Shown here: positions 60,620 through 62,910 of the stretch, piece by piece
Layout: the number at the start of each line of letters is the position of its first letter
Numbering within the stretch: position 1 is the stretch's first letter
Assembly: GCF_027580225.2 (NCBI RefSeq)
Contig: NC_073341.2
Span: forward strand, 9,830,001-9,894,000
Reading direction: 5' to 3'
Length of the DNA stretch: 64,000 nucleotides
From: Misgurnus anguillicaudatus
Lineage: Eukaryota > Chordata > Actinopteri > Cypriniformes > Cobitidae
Position numbers and translations under genes: made by a program
Notes under the pieces: generated by a model
Told to the model about the DNA's origin: nothing
The model's database searches: none
The model's input: the letters and a program-made list of their open reading frames with translations, nothing else

Positions 60620-62910
60620 TAGTAGTAGTAATATGTGTTGCTATGAACTTCATTTAAACAATTTTAAATCTGAATTTTCTCAATATTTAGATTTTTTTGC
60701 ACCTTCAGATTCCAGAATTTTAAATAGTTTTTTTATGACCATTATGTTTTGTGGTCCAGTGTTACATATGTGTGATGTTCAGTGCAACAAATAGTACTTT
60801 AAATACTTGAAATATTTATAAAATAATGGAAACACTTTGCAATAAGGTTGTATTTGTTAACATTAGTAAATGCATTAGCTAACCTCAAGTAACGATAAGC
60901 AATTCATATTATCAGCATTTATTGATCTTTGTTAATGATTTTAATGCCAGCACAGACTCATGTTAGATCATGGTGCGTTAACTAATGTTACTGTACAACT
61001 TTTGATCTAAAAATGTATTAGTAAATGCTGAAATTAACATCAATCAATTAATATTAATAAATGCTGTAGAAGTATTGTTCATTGTTAGTTCATGTTAGCT
61101 AATGAGTTAAACATTTTTACAATACATACACCAAAATCCAATTATGAATACATATGATACTGTACAGCATGCCTTCCCGTTTACTTAATACGATGCATCT
61201 TTTCATGTCGTTTTATGTATTGGTTTCTCAACGTTTTTGTTTTTTAAACCATTATTGCTTTATGGTTAGATTTTGATCCATGATATTTTTTAAACCATGG
61301 CCACTTAAAGCTGGGGTTAGAACTGGGGTTTGGGTTAACATGTCATTTTATGTACCAAAAAGTTGTTCTAACCGGAAACCCAAGCAACAATGATAAAAAA
61401 ACAATAAAAAAGAGAAACCAATACATTAAACGACACGAAAAGATGCACCATATAAGGTGAACGGGAAGGACTGGCATATCATATGCACGCAAAATTGGAA
61501 TTTGGCATATGTATTGCAAGACTTTTACACTGCGAGCTATAAACATTTCATCAGAATGGGCTGTTAGCATAAAAAATAGCTATCGTTTTTGTATATGTTT
61601 TGATGGAATTTTTTTTTTAAATGCAAAAGGAGTGAAAAATAGTACTTGGATATTTAGTATTTTCTTCGTGAAAGTACCTACATGAGATCTTTACATATTT
61701 TATTTGATTCACCTACACTCTTTAAAATAGCGAAGCCATAGAAGAACCATTTTTGGTTCCCCAAAGAACCATTCAGTCAAAGGTTTTTAAAAATACCATT
61801 TCTTTCTCACCTTTTCATAGTCTGTAGAACCGTTCTCCACCAGTGATGCGCGGTTCAATGTATAAACAACCCGCACCCGACCGACGTTTTCAACTAACTT
61901 GCCCGCAACTTGGACCACAAAAAAATATTGTACCTGACCCGCTTCCTGGCCCACATTTTTAAAAAGTAGTAATTGTTTGAAATAATTCATTGTTGTTATT
62001 TCAACCAACCCGACCGACCACGACCCGAATATCATTAAAAATATTTTTTGATGACTCGTAACAGCAGGCTCATTTTGGATCAACCCGCGCATCACTGTTC
62101 TCCACTACAAAGATGCTTTTATGAACAAAAAGGTTCTTCAGATGGCAAAGGTTTTCTATGGAACCAATCTGCCAAAAACTGATCTTCTATCAATGGCATT
62201 GTGGAGCATTTTTATTTTAAAGTCCCCCTGCACTCGACCTTAAAAACTTATCTTAGAGCATAAAACAGCATATGTATACGTTTTATTCTGTGATAATAAT
62301 TTCATCTCGCCTAAAACTTGTGTACATCTATACCCCTGCCTCATTAGTATACGTGGATCTATGAATATGCAAATTAGTCCCAGCCTCCAGTTGCACATTA
62401 ATGCAACACGGATTTGTTTAGTGCTGATGTTAACAGGGTAGAACATTCATTTACATTTATGTATTTGGTAGATGTTTTTATCCTAAGCAACTTTATCAAT
62501 GTGTGTTTCCCGGGTTTAAACCCATGACCTTTTGCTCTACTAATGCAATACTCTACTACTGAGCTACACAAGCGCACTGCAAGTGCTCGCGTCGCAGAAG
62601 TAGCTATCATTTCATTATAATTTTTTTTATCTTAAAGCATAATAAAAACACCACATAGACATAAAAACAACAATAAAAACTTGATTTTCACCACAGGGGG
62701 ACTTTAACGAGTATAGTTTTACCTACATCAAACAATACTTTTCGATGTATATTGTAGAAGTATAATTCTCTTTTGACAGGAAGCTGTATTTTGCCCAGCA
62801 CACGATCAGCCCGTATGCCAGTCGAGTGTGTGAGGGACCACCGGGCTGTGTGTTCAGCTCAGGTCCTGATGGACCCACTCAGGGCAGTTTCTATGCTCCA
62901 CTGCCTGCAG
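12382..62910 (+). CDS. disp3: disp3 (ptchd2) gene: 13 coding exons in window, 3' end missing
   Basis: Dispatched homolog 3 is a multi-pass membrane protein of the RND/Patched family with a sterol-sensing domain, linked in vertebrates to sterol and thyroid-hormone-responsive neural biology. Exons (12382-13339, 16234-16453, 22485-22621, 28275-28409, 28498-28658, 36638-36777, 39771-39859, 40097-40261, 48600-48761, 52243-52374, 58776-58912, 59307-59476, 62780-62910) total 2,737 nt, and every join preserves frame. Visible parts: acidic N-tail, first membrane segment (about residues 57-80), a large glycosylatable loop, sterol-sensing membrane segments in exons 3-6 with the RND VDD motif (485-487), a seventh segment in exon 9, and a second extracellular loop. 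Identity rests on block-by-block agreement with vertebrate DISP3 recalled from memory; those proteins are about 1,350-1,400 residues, so about one third is off-window. A second disp3 copy in a polyploid fish cannot be excluded. Introns are filled with transposons. Confidence 0.93.
13439..14219. mobile_element. TTAA-type foldback element in disp3 intron 1
   Basis: TTAA at 13435 and 14220; ends AGGACAAGTTTGGTATTTTA and CCGAACTTGTCCT. Arms of about 240-290 bp are inverted copies (GAGAATTTTCGGTTTCTGTT; GCATTTAACTTTCGTTTACA; GAGTGGTCAGGGGTGTT). It begins 99 bp after exon 1. Confidence 0.9.
14511..14609. repeat. Perfect 20-bp hairpin with 59-nt loop
   Basis: TTTGGGAGTACTTCGACTCG at 14511-14530 is exactly complementary to 14590-14609. 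The loop is CT/AG-rich (CCCCTTCTCACTCTC, then GGAGAGGGAGGG). Likely a short interspersed element. Confidence 0.85.
15137..15603. mobile_element. CCGCCAGC-type element, third copy
   Basis: Starts with a TTAACTCTTTCCACGC-like end and closes with GGCTGGCAGGGAATGACTTAA. It shares AGTTATCTCGCCAATTAAGAG with 53560-53600 and the GCTGGCGGG motif with 47281 and 52722. The centre is AT-rich. Confidence 0.65.
15604..15790. repeat. Duplicated short segment
   Basis: The motif AAGTGGTGGTGGGGGGG, TTAATATATTTTCTGGCTCATTC is repeated about 110 bp later (15719-15757), with a shared TCAATACACAGTTTTT block that also occurs at 15100. Confidence 0.65.
16147..16199. repeat. (TA)n microsatellite
   Basis: About 25 uninterrupted TA units, ending about 35 bp before the exon 2 acceptor. 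Confidence 0.97.
16234..16453 (+). CDS. disp3: disp3 coding exon 2 (residues 320-393)
   Basis: Acceptor CTCTCCTCAG at 16233 and donor CAG|GTTAGT at 16454. Joined to exon 1, the frame reads GALSLAITHPQFYWYVDE and then a block ending in NILSQQSTR. This matches the DISP3 segment with the FYWYVDE and LLRSEIxFGAPLP motifs in the first extracellular loop. Phase 1 in, phase 2 out. A (TA)n microsatellite lies about 35 bp upstream of the acceptor. Confidence 0.95.
16831..17808. mobile_element. Inverted-repeat element (CAGTCTCACG ends) with nested insert
   Basis: Outer arms (CAGTCTCACGTAGATGCG; TCGCTTGGGTTTAGGGTTAG) are mirrored at 17585-17808. A related copy is at 61125-61560 and a fragment at 35815-35885. 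The element at 17118-17582 sits in the middle. Confidence 0.75.
17118..17582. mobile_element. GC-rich miniature element nested in the 16831 repeat
   Basis: Ends ATGCTACATTTACACCAGCC and the complement of GGTTGGTGTAAACGCAGCAT. It is rich in GCG and GACGC motifs, unlike its AT-rich host repeat. Confidence 0.72.
17878..17948 (-). repeat. tRNA-like SINE fragment
   Basis: Minus strand GTGGCGTAGTGGCTCTACG and GGTTTGAGCCC resemble A and B boxes. No tRNA fold survives. Confidence 0.5.
18156..18980 (-). repeat. 3' LTR of the Gmr1-like element (825 bp)
   Basis: Plus-strand ends are TGTAAGG and CATCACA, so in element sense it begins TGTGATGG and ends CTTACA. It is a direct repeat of 21321-22146. A sense AATAAA lies near the element-sense end (about 18210 on the plus strand). 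It also encodes the last ten codons of the polyprotein. Confidence 0.95.
18950..21097 (-). CDS. Fused Gag-protease-truncated Pol polyprotein of the Gmr1-like element (715 aa)
   Basis: A single open frame without internal stops. Residues about 8-45 are a charged coiled-coil-like start. Residues about 85-240 resemble retroelement capsid, and 157-240 look like a SCAN domain (YRQRFRSL, then ARLKELYGKWIRP, then LEQYLRML, WIRERAPE). A CCHC knuckle is at 292-305 and the protease active site is DTGS at 349-352 with an ILGND flap region. The integrase H2C2 finger is at 571-613 (His571, His578, Cys608, Cys611), with only the first core aspartate (FERLGMD, 640). The frame then jumps to the end of RNase H (TDHKALQWL at 647, then YVPGKANVTADYLSR). 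No YxDD reverse transcriptase motif is present. The stop codon lies inside the 3' LTR. Retrotransposon gene, not a host gene. Confidence 0.92.
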   Translation of the reverse strand: MFRAHMAQTNAREDMRAQELKEQERRFKALQHQFSMLQMEVQARTTPLTPIVDSLPEDICSVDDNSNQQRDSKGQSLIKEAKLERLSDSDDVEHFLITFERIATACCWPKADWAFRLIPLLTGKARAAYVHMDIDHSLDYDSVKAAILRKYDINEETYRQRFRSLEIQPSESPKELYARLKELYGKWIRPKGKTNEQIGEIIILEQYLRMLSPELQVWIRERAPETAAEAASLADVFVAARGRSQPWSCRGGKEFRKPNVSHQTQHSFSGKPPVGGKQELMPFKQFKKVPICYLCGQEGHTKPMCPQNVAKLSHMCYVPRTSVVPVKHGQPLKMTTVELNGKELQALVDTGSDQTLVHRQFVSPALINHGETTRICCVHGDERMLPTADIYLKVQGQTYLLDVGVADNLPYPVILGNDLPVLLDLLQPEQVCNMVVTRSKANQEEEPMSALSVLPFFDVDMEVEPPKPRKSRRQRQRDKLAHNASRMSANTVCDLFQSFQLPTNIGQLQQEDSGLATYLKKVQQVAINKSDYPDSAERYLLQQGILYRQVGSTNQLVVPQCVRDVILRLSHSIPWAGHLGRHKTLARIKKHFYWPGLKGDVTQYCKSCSQCQKVSIRGPTRVPLQPLPVISTPFERLGMDIVGLVETDHKALQWLEKMKDTNSRITRWYLAMQPFRFVVQYVPGKANVTADYLSRCVCEGPEGGGSVMAIDAATH
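18981..18994 (-). promoter_or_regulatory. Polypurine tract of the LTR element
   Basis: In element sense GAAGGAGGGGGGAG directly abuts the TGTGATGG start of the 3' LTR, the expected plus-strand primer position. The tract also encodes part of the polyprotein (EGGGS). Confidence 0.85.
21301..21318 (-). promoter_or_regulatory. Primer-binding site of the LTR element
   Basis: Two bases inside the 5' LTR, the element strand reads TGGTGGCAGCGGTGGGAT, with the TGG start typical of tRNA-primed sites. From memory it resembles a tRNA-Leu complement with about three mismatches; the tRNA assignment is tentative. Confidence 0.7.
21321..22146 (-). repeat. 5' LTR of the Gmr1-like element (826 bp)
   Basis: Direct repeat of 18156-18980, about 99% identical by eye. 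In element sense it lies upstream of the ORF and should carry the promoter. CCTAC follows immediately at 22147. Confidence 0.95.
22152..22484. other. Intron 2, remainder
   Basis: Unremarkable AT-rich intron ending in a long pyrimidine tract (about 22360-22480) that serves exon 3. Confidence 0.5.
22485..22621 (+). CDS. disp3: disp3 coding exon 3 (residues 393-439)
   Basis: The acceptor ends in TTCTGAAG at 22484 and the donor is CCG|GTAAGA at 22622. Starting at 22485 restores SKVKVLYGG across the join, as in DISP3; an AG five bases later would break frame. The exon encodes the end of the first loop and the second membrane helix (MMLALFSGGCIAVLVYVL), where the sterol-sensing domain begins. It lies about 340 bp downstream of the antisense LTR retrotransposon. 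Confidence 0.94.
22622..23711. other. Intron 3, left part; nothing coding
   Basis: AT-rich, with TTTAATTTAATTTAATTT-like simple sequence near 23453-23475; no gene or complete element recognised. Confidence 0.4.
23712..24093. mobile_element. Miniature element (CACACCAAAGC ends)
   Basis: Inverted ends AGGGGCGGGACACACCAAAGC-like and GCTTTGGTGTGCACACCCCCT; GC-richer interior without ORFs. Confidence 0.72.
25049..26196. mobile_element. hAT-type element (CAGAGGTGGAAAGTA ends)
   Basis: Perfect 8-bp duplication CTATTAGC (25041-25048, 26197-26204). Ends CAGAGGTGGAAAGTAACG and TTTTCCACCTCTG, with subterminal ACTTTTACTT repeats on both sides. Interior is 1.1 kb with a (GA)n run at 25578-25632 and no transposase. 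Confidence 0.92.
26650..27107. mobile_element. hAT-type element (TAGGGATGCACCGAT ends)
   Basis: Perfect 8-bp duplication GTTACAAT (26642-26649, 27108-27115). Ends TAGGGATGCACCGATA and CATCGGTGCATCACTA, with subterminal GGCCGATA motifs. Non-coding. Confidence 0.92.
27216..27814. other. Intron 3, no gene seen
   Basis: Holds a terminal fragment of the 10829-type element near 27225-27275; otherwise AT-rich unique-looking sequence. Confidence 0.4.
27815..28013. repeat. Palindrome with about 95-bp arms
   Basis: AATTCAGAATCGCCCATTTC..., through AATTACTTAATTATTACA, is mirrored by the right half (GTAATAATTAAGTAATTGAG, then TTCTGGATTTT). The centre is ACAGAACAAATACCTGTT. It would extrude as a long hairpin about 260 bp before exon 4. 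Confidence 0.82.
28275..28409 (+). CDS. disp3: disp3 coding exon 4 (residues 439-484), sterol-sensing domain
   Basis: Acceptor CTCTACAG at 28274, donor ATTG|GTGATA at 28410. It encodes two hydrophobic helices, VFLTFFGLASIGLSCLVALF and YLGILNGVAAFVIIGIG, nearly identical to the DISP3 sterol-sensing domain. The last glycine codon, just before the VDD motif, is split between exons 4 and 5. Confidence 0.96.
28498..28658 (+). CDS. disp3: disp3 coding exon 5 (residues 484-537), RND VDD motif
   Basis: Acceptor TTTCTTTAG at 28497, donor CACAG|GTGGAT at 28659. The exon opens with the paired aspartates of the RND family (GVDDVFVFISTFRQA), expected to serve cation-coupled transport, and ends in the membrane segment TTAAAYAANTFSQ. 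The intron before it is only 88 bp, the shortest in the gene and free of transposons. Confidence 0.96.
28659..29027. other. Intron 5, left edge
   Basis: No gene or complete element recognised. Confidence 0.4.
29028..29430. mobile_element. TTAA-type miniature element
   Basis: TTAA at 29024 and 29431; ends AAAGCACCTATTTC and ACCATAGGTGCTCT. Related by its ends to the 63376 family. Confidence 0.75.
29641..30462. mobile_element. Inverted-repeat element (CAGTCACACGAAATTAC ends) with nested insert
   Basis: Arms include TACCTATAGT, TCGTGATCCTATCAC and CGCTTCGGTTTAGGGTTAG, mirrored at 29960-30040 and 30345-30462. It shares the inner GGTTTAGGGTTAG motif with the 16831 family. Confidence 0.78.
30046..30341. 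mobile_element. Miniature element (TGTTTACATGCA ends) nested in the 29641 repeat
   Basis: Ends GGCTATGTTTACATGCA and TGCATGTAAACGTACC, with repeated internal CAATCCGATTGA-like motifs and TTTACATG. Confidence 0.75.
30463..31101. repeat. Fragments of TTAA-type repeats
   Basis: 30870-31101 (CAATGGCTGTGGGCGGGGCT, then GTGGATTTTGCATAATAG) is the reverse complement of the 63376 family. 30640-30790 (CCCCTATTTGCGTGGGAGC, CTTTAAATGCAAATGAGC) is part of another common fish repeat. Confidence 0.65.
31102..32298. other. Intron 5, nothing identified
   Basis: AT-rich intron sequence, no convincing ORF or element. Confidence 0.4.
32444..33572. mobile_element. Nested DNA element, AGGGATG... ends
   Basis: It interrupts the Tc1 left arm between AAATGAAG and GTTTTTATTATG. 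Ends AGGGATGTGCA and TGCCCATCCCT form short terminal repeats, with an inner CGAGTACTCG palindrome at both ends. The segment near 32570-32730 is closely similar to 43675-43835. Probably hAT-like and non-autonomous; no clean target duplication is seen. Confidence 0.7.
33812..34928 (+). pseudogene. Broken Tc1 transposase
   Basis: N-terminal helix-turn-helix pieces are recognisable (KKVIEIYQSGKDYKAISKAL near 33845; VVNLPRSGQPTKITPRAQRR near 33960). The C-terminal catalytic part follows at 34635-34928 (GGVMVWGCFAA, QQENDPKHTSK, WPSQRSDLNPFEMLW). Frameshifts, an in-frame TGA near 34680, and replacement of the middle by foreign sequence (about 34091-34597) destroy it. Confidence 0.88.
34091..34597. 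repeat. Foreign segment replacing the middle of the Tc1 transposase
   Basis: Tc1 similarity ends at GCCTCAGTTAA and resumes at GCATTTCAGAAAAA. The intervening 0.5 kb (starting AGCTCCCATAACACACGC) has no coding potential and is not Tc1-like. It looks like another interspersed repeat, and part of the Tc1 body was lost with it. Confidence 0.6.
35241..36637. other. Intron 5, right part
   Basis: Contains a fragment (35815-35885) of the 16831/61125 repeat family (GTCGCTTGGGTTTGGGGTTAG). Otherwise nothing recognised. Confidence 0.4.
36638..36777 (+). CDS. disp3: disp3 coding exon 6 (residues 538-584)
   Basis: Acceptor GTTTTTAG at 36637, donor AAATG|GTACAG at 36778. It starts in phase 0 with IPAVHDFGLFMSLIVSCCWL, which follows FSQ of exon 5 exactly as in DISP3. 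This closes the sterol-sensing domain with a membrane helix and a conserved MPAAL turn. The cytoplasmic tail RCRSAHSNACSK is less conserved. Confidence 0.95.
36778..37177. other. Intron 6, left edge
   Basis: No gene. A GTACCCTTT/GGTACA-rich stretch (about 37000-37075) resembles the 2027 miniature family, but ends were not resolved. Confidence 0.35.
37481..38345 (+). pseudogene. Broken Tc1 transposase in the 37180 element
   Basis: The N-terminal half begins MSQMLQVLRESAIYML and continues GMSTRAVACELNVHFST. The catalytic half follows in other frames (DGVMVWAGMCYG near 37950; VLAWPAYSPDMSPI near 38155). Internal deletions and frameshifts are present, for example just after 37845 where expected sequence is missing. 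Confidence 0.87.
38390..38960. repeat. Unrelated insert in the 3' part of the second Tc1
   Basis: Tc1 similarity stops after TTTTCGGACCCCCCCC and returns at about 38965 (TTGGAGTGGCC). The insert has ends TGCAACGATGTCACTTTTCC and CTTTTGCCGAAGATGACGTC of uncertain pairing. Family unknown. Confidence 0.5.
39300..39442. repeat. hAT-type end (AGTAACTTTCCCCAACACTG)
   Basis: Runs of AGTAAC and AACGCAAGTA units close with TTTCCCCAACACTG, the terminus of a common fish hAT miniature family. Only this half is present. Confidence 0.6.
39771..39859 (+). CDS. disp3: disp3 coding exon 7 (residues 584-614)
   Basis: Acceptor CCCTAACAG at 39770, donor CCAG|GTAAAA at 39860. Joined to exon 6 it reads WWNTLTKLSASPNPLSDDDDVALITAEMDP. 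This is the poorly conserved cytoplasmic linker after the sterol-sensing domain. The acidic DDDD run and the preserved phases (2 in, 1 out) support it, but conservation alone is weak for so short an exon. Confidence 0.82.
40097..40261 (+). CDS. disp3: disp3 coding exon 8 (residues 614-669)
   Basis: Acceptor GGGGTTCAG at 40096, donor ATAG|GTGAGT at 40262. It encodes GLYDTDSDVALLSLSVEAPLT and then RLQRILKHWV, matching the DISP3 linker with its LQxLLxHWV motif just before the seventh membrane helix. Phase 1 in and out. Confidence 0.92.
40502..42528. mobile_element. DNA element (AGGGCCCTATTTTA / AAGATAGAGCCCT ends) with nested TTAA element
   Basis: Terminal repeats AGGGCCCTATTTTAACGATC and the complement of CACCTGGCGCA-type right end; subterminal GCGCA motifs on both sides. 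Contains 40593-41493. Lies in disp3 intron 8. Confidence 0.72.
40593..41493. mobile_element. TTAA-type element (AGGTAGGGTAACA ends)
   Basis: TTAA at 40589 and 41494; ends AGGTAGGGTAACACATTTTG and AAATTTGTTACCCTACCT. 0.9 kb, no coding frame recognised. Confidence 0.87.
42598..42891. mobile_element. hAT-type miniature element (CAGTGGTTCTCAAAC ends)
   Basis: Perfect 8-bp duplication CTCTATAC (42590-42597, 42892-42899). Ends CAGTGGTTCTCAAACTTTTT and CCAGTTTGAAAACCACTG; GCGGCCCCCC motifs at both subtermini. Confidence 0.95.
42900..43640. other. Intron 8, nothing identified
   Basis: AT-rich intron sequence with poly-A spots; no element ends resolved. Confidence 0.4.
43641..44400. repeat. Second copy of the 32444-type element (partial)
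   Basis: 43675-43835 (CTCAAATAAAACTTA, ACACATACTAGATT, GATGAAGTGAAACTAAAGGG) aligns with 32572-32735. The characteristic CGAGTACTCG ends are not visible, so this copy is truncated or older. Confidence 0.7.
45672..46559. mobile_element. Miniature element (CACTGTAAAAAA ends)
   Basis: Ends CACTGTAAAAAAATA and GATTTTTTACAGTG. It contains a tRNA-like SINE fragment (46040-46113). A second pair of similar ends at 45416 and 48467 may enclose it in a larger composite. Confidence 0.6.
46040..46113 (-). repeat. tRNA-like SINE fragment
   Basis: Minus strand GCACAGTGGGTTAGCGCGCA and GGTCTCTGGTTCAA look like a tRNA-derived head. It lies inside the CACTGTAAAAA-ended element at 45672-46559. Confidence 0.55.
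47281..47787. mobile_element. TTAA-type element (CTCATTCACCGCCA ends)
   Basis: TTAA at 47277 and 47788; ends CTCATTCACCGCCAGCC and TGGCGGTGAATGAG, an exact 14-bp terminal repeat. Related to 52722 and 15137. Confidence 0.87.
47809..48336. mobile_element. Miniature element (ATCACACCAAACACGC ends)
   Basis: Inverted ends GGTGCTAATCACACCAAAC and GTTTGGTGTGATTGGCCCC with CGC-rich subtermini. Confidence 0.75.
48600..48761 (+). CDS. disp3: disp3 coding exon 9 (residues 669-723)
   Basis: Acceptor TGTTTTTAAG at 48599, donor CTCAG|GTGAGG at 48762. It encodes membrane helix 7 (VYVLVLLGSVWCCCLL) and the start of the second extracellular loop (RPASHAPVLFHRDTN, then LSAQGISCHMCSG). The RPAS-APxLFxxDTN and GISCxxCSG motifs are diagnostic of DISP3. 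The helix has an unusual cysteine triplet. Confidence 0.93.
48762..51320. other. Intron 9, left part; no gene seen
   Basis: AT-rich with short TA runs (49228, 50800) and a duplicated TACATGTTGTACATTCAAAT-type segment at about 49205-49262. No element ends resolved. Confidence 0.4.
51325..51773. mobile_element. Chimeric TTAA-type element
   Basis: TTAA at 51321 precedes AGGATTTGTTCATTTTC, the left end of the 2293 family, continuing to ACAACTTCTCG near 51606. The sequence then switches to AATAGTGCAGATTAAGGGGC..., the right half of the 24398 family, ending ATATCCCCT beside TTAT at 51774. Confidence 0.78.
52243..52374 (+). CDS. disp3: disp3 coding exon 10 (residues 723-767)
   Basis: Acceptor GTCTCACAG at 52242. 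The exon begins GVFMERPYNLHS, aligning with the DISP3 GLFQEKPHSLQ segment, and continues into a Ser/Thr/Gln-rich stretch. The donor is placed at ACAG|GTTTCT (52375), because only that phase (1) joins exon 11 to give GGLLTVYVSKL. This donor is weak, and an unspliced frame would stop 8 codons later, so the 3' boundary is less sure than the 5' one. Confidence 0.83.
52722..53094. mobile_element. CCGCCAGC-type TTAA element, left part
   Basis: TTAA at 52718, then CTTTCCCCGCCAGCG and the internal blocks ACAGACCCTCTGCTTTCAAA and AATTTTGAGCAAAAAGCT shared with 47281-47787. The retroposon tail at 53095-53521 interrupts it; remains resume at about 53522-53600. Confidence 0.7.
53095..53521 (+). repeat. 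Retroposon 3' tail, copy B
   Basis: Same family as 7531-7925, ending GCGCTATATAAATAAAATTG followed by a TTGAA-rich tail. It interrupts the right part of the CCGCCAGC-type element that begins at 52722. Confidence 0.75.
53955..54260. repeat. Left arm of a widely spaced inverted repeat
   Basis: Blocks GTCATTAAGTGTCATTTGTT, ACATTGTTTGAGATGTC and TTCTTGACCTCAAC recur in reverse complement at 57600-57955. Confidence 0.75.
54768..54957 (+). pseudogene. Exon-like coding fragment in the TTAA transposon
   Basis: From about 54768 one frame reads TVKVGRKRKSVKERAEVKKI..., then RRTLSRINIGSAIDRWRKLQ and LGLKTDANTADFLLN, ending at a good donor (CAG|GTACGC, 54958). The RINIG--I-RWR-L---LGL--DA--A-FLL pattern is one I recall from many uncharacterised fish proteins, often multicopy. 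No ATG-anchored full gene is present here. Probably a transposon gene exon; function unknown. Confidence 0.6.
54981..55355. repeat. Three-copy tandem repeat, 129-bp unit
   Basis: Units start at 54981, 55101 and 55230 (TGTGTGTGGTGTTACATAGA). Copies 2 and 3 are almost identical; copy 1 lacks about 9 bp (near ATCATGCTAATG) and is more diverged. Confidence 0.93.
55655..57589. other. Intron 10, nothing coding
   Basis: Probably transposon-derived: ACACTTGGTATTAAGATG near 55987 and ACACTTGGTGTTTAAA near 56053 resemble ends of a common fish miniature family, but the boundaries were not resolved. Confidence 0.4.
57590..57990. repeat. Right arm of the widely spaced inverted repeat
   Basis: GTTGAGGTCAAGAAAAAT, GACATCTCAAACAATGTC and AACAAATGACACTTAATGAC mirror 53955-54260. 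The arms are now 3.3 kb apart, with the 54399 element between them. Confidence 0.75.
58279..58656. mobile_element. TTAA-type miniature element (AGGTGCAGTGTGTAA ends)
   Basis: TTAA at 58275 and 58657; ends AGGTGCAGTGTGTAAATTT and AAATTACACACTGCACCT. Contains GGCATCTAGTGGTGAAGTTG. The 62-codon ORF inside is fortuitous. It lies 120 bp before exon 11. Confidence 0.93.
58776..58912 (+). CDS. disp3: disp3 coding exon 11 (residues 767-812)
   Basis: Acceptor ACTTGCAG at 58775, donor TTCAG|GTCCGT at 58913. It reads LLTVYVSKLDLGSPAPVYRY, then SLSANVPAPWQ and DVPFFQ, matching the DISP3 TVYISK, YRLSLNASLPAPWQ and EVPSFQ blocks of the second extracellular loop. Phase 1 in, phase 0 out. Confidence 0.95.
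58913..59306. other. Intron 11 (394 bp)
   Basis: Short intron without a recognisable element; a 93-codon ORF within it shows no family resemblance. Confidence 0.5.
59307..59476 (+). CDS. disp3: disp3 coding exon 12 (residues 813-869)
   Basis: The acceptor CGGTAACAG at 59306 has a poor pyrimidine tract. Donor AGCAG|GTAGGG at 59477. It reads AYRSPHSNFSTRMTVCVSHA, then PRWMLT and FEFFVALAEQQHS, matching the DISP3 segments YRAPFGNF, KWMLTTLACD and FYVATKEQQH. Phase 0 in, phase 2 out. The acceptor is chosen because it restores the conserved YR-P--NF sequence in frame with exon 11. Confidence 0.9.
59822..60492. mobile_element. hAT-like element (GGTAACAATTTATTT ends) hosting a miniature element
   Basis: Ends GGTAACAATTTATTTCGATA and ATCAAAATAAAGTGTAACC with paired ATAGTCCATTTAAGACATT and AATGTCTAGTGGACTAT blocks. 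Interrupted at 59862-60178. Confidence 0.75.
59862..60178. mobile_element. hAT-type miniature element, GTAACACTTTACAA family
   Basis: Perfect 8-bp duplication CATTTTGC (59854-59861, 60179-60186). Ends CGTAACACTTCACAATAAGG and CCTTATTGTAAAGTGTTACC. Same family as 5644-5946. Confidence 0.92.
60579..60616. repeat. (TA)n microsatellite
   Basis: About 18 TA units. Confidence 0.95.
60826..61112. repeat. Decayed copy of the GTAACACTTTACAA family
   Basis: AACACTTTGCAATAAGG, TTTGTTAACATTAG, and a right part TTGTTAGTTCATGTTAGC; the right terminus is lost. Confidence 0.65.
61125..61560. repeat. Copy of the 16831-type inverted-repeat element
   Basis: Shares GTATTGGTTTCTCAA, AAAAAGTTGTTCTAACC, GGGAAGGACTGGCATATCAT and the outer CAATACAT-type blocks with 16860-17060 and 17595-17780. 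Confidence 0.75.
61843..62097. mobile_element. hAT-type miniature element (CAGTGATGCGCGG ends)
   Basis: Perfect 8-bp duplication TTCTCCAC (61835-61842, 62098-62105). Ends CAGTGATGCGCGGTTCAA and CAACCCGCGCATCACTG. Nested in another repeat with GAACCATTTTTGGTTCC and TTCTATGGAACC motifs (about 61720-62220). Confidence 0.95.
62440..62580 (-). repeat. tRNA-derived SINE
   Basis: On the minus strand it reads TGTAGCTCAGTAGTAGAG (A-box-like) and GGTCATGGGTTTAAACCC (B-box-like). The 3' core follows (TTGCTTAGGATAAAAAC, then CCAAATACATAAATGTAAAT). The cloverleaf is degraded, so it is a SINE and not a tRNA gene. Confidence 0.75.
62780..62910 (+). CDS. disp3: disp3 coding exon 13 (residues 869-912), last in window
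   Basis: Acceptor TTTTGACAG at 62779, donor GCAG|GTACAC at 62911. With the split arginine from exon 12 it reads RKLYFAQHTISPYASRVC, then PPGCVFSSGPDGPTQGSF, matching the DISP3 KLYFAQ, VCMAPPGC and SSPDGPTKGFF motifs. It leaves in phase 1. I see no continuing exon in the last 1.09 kb, so the gene runs off the window. Confidence 0.94.

Noticed and set aside
62440..62580. tRNA gene on the minus strand
   Set aside because: A and B box-like motifs are present but the cloverleaf stems do not pair and a SINE core follows; same for 17878, 46040 and 11105.
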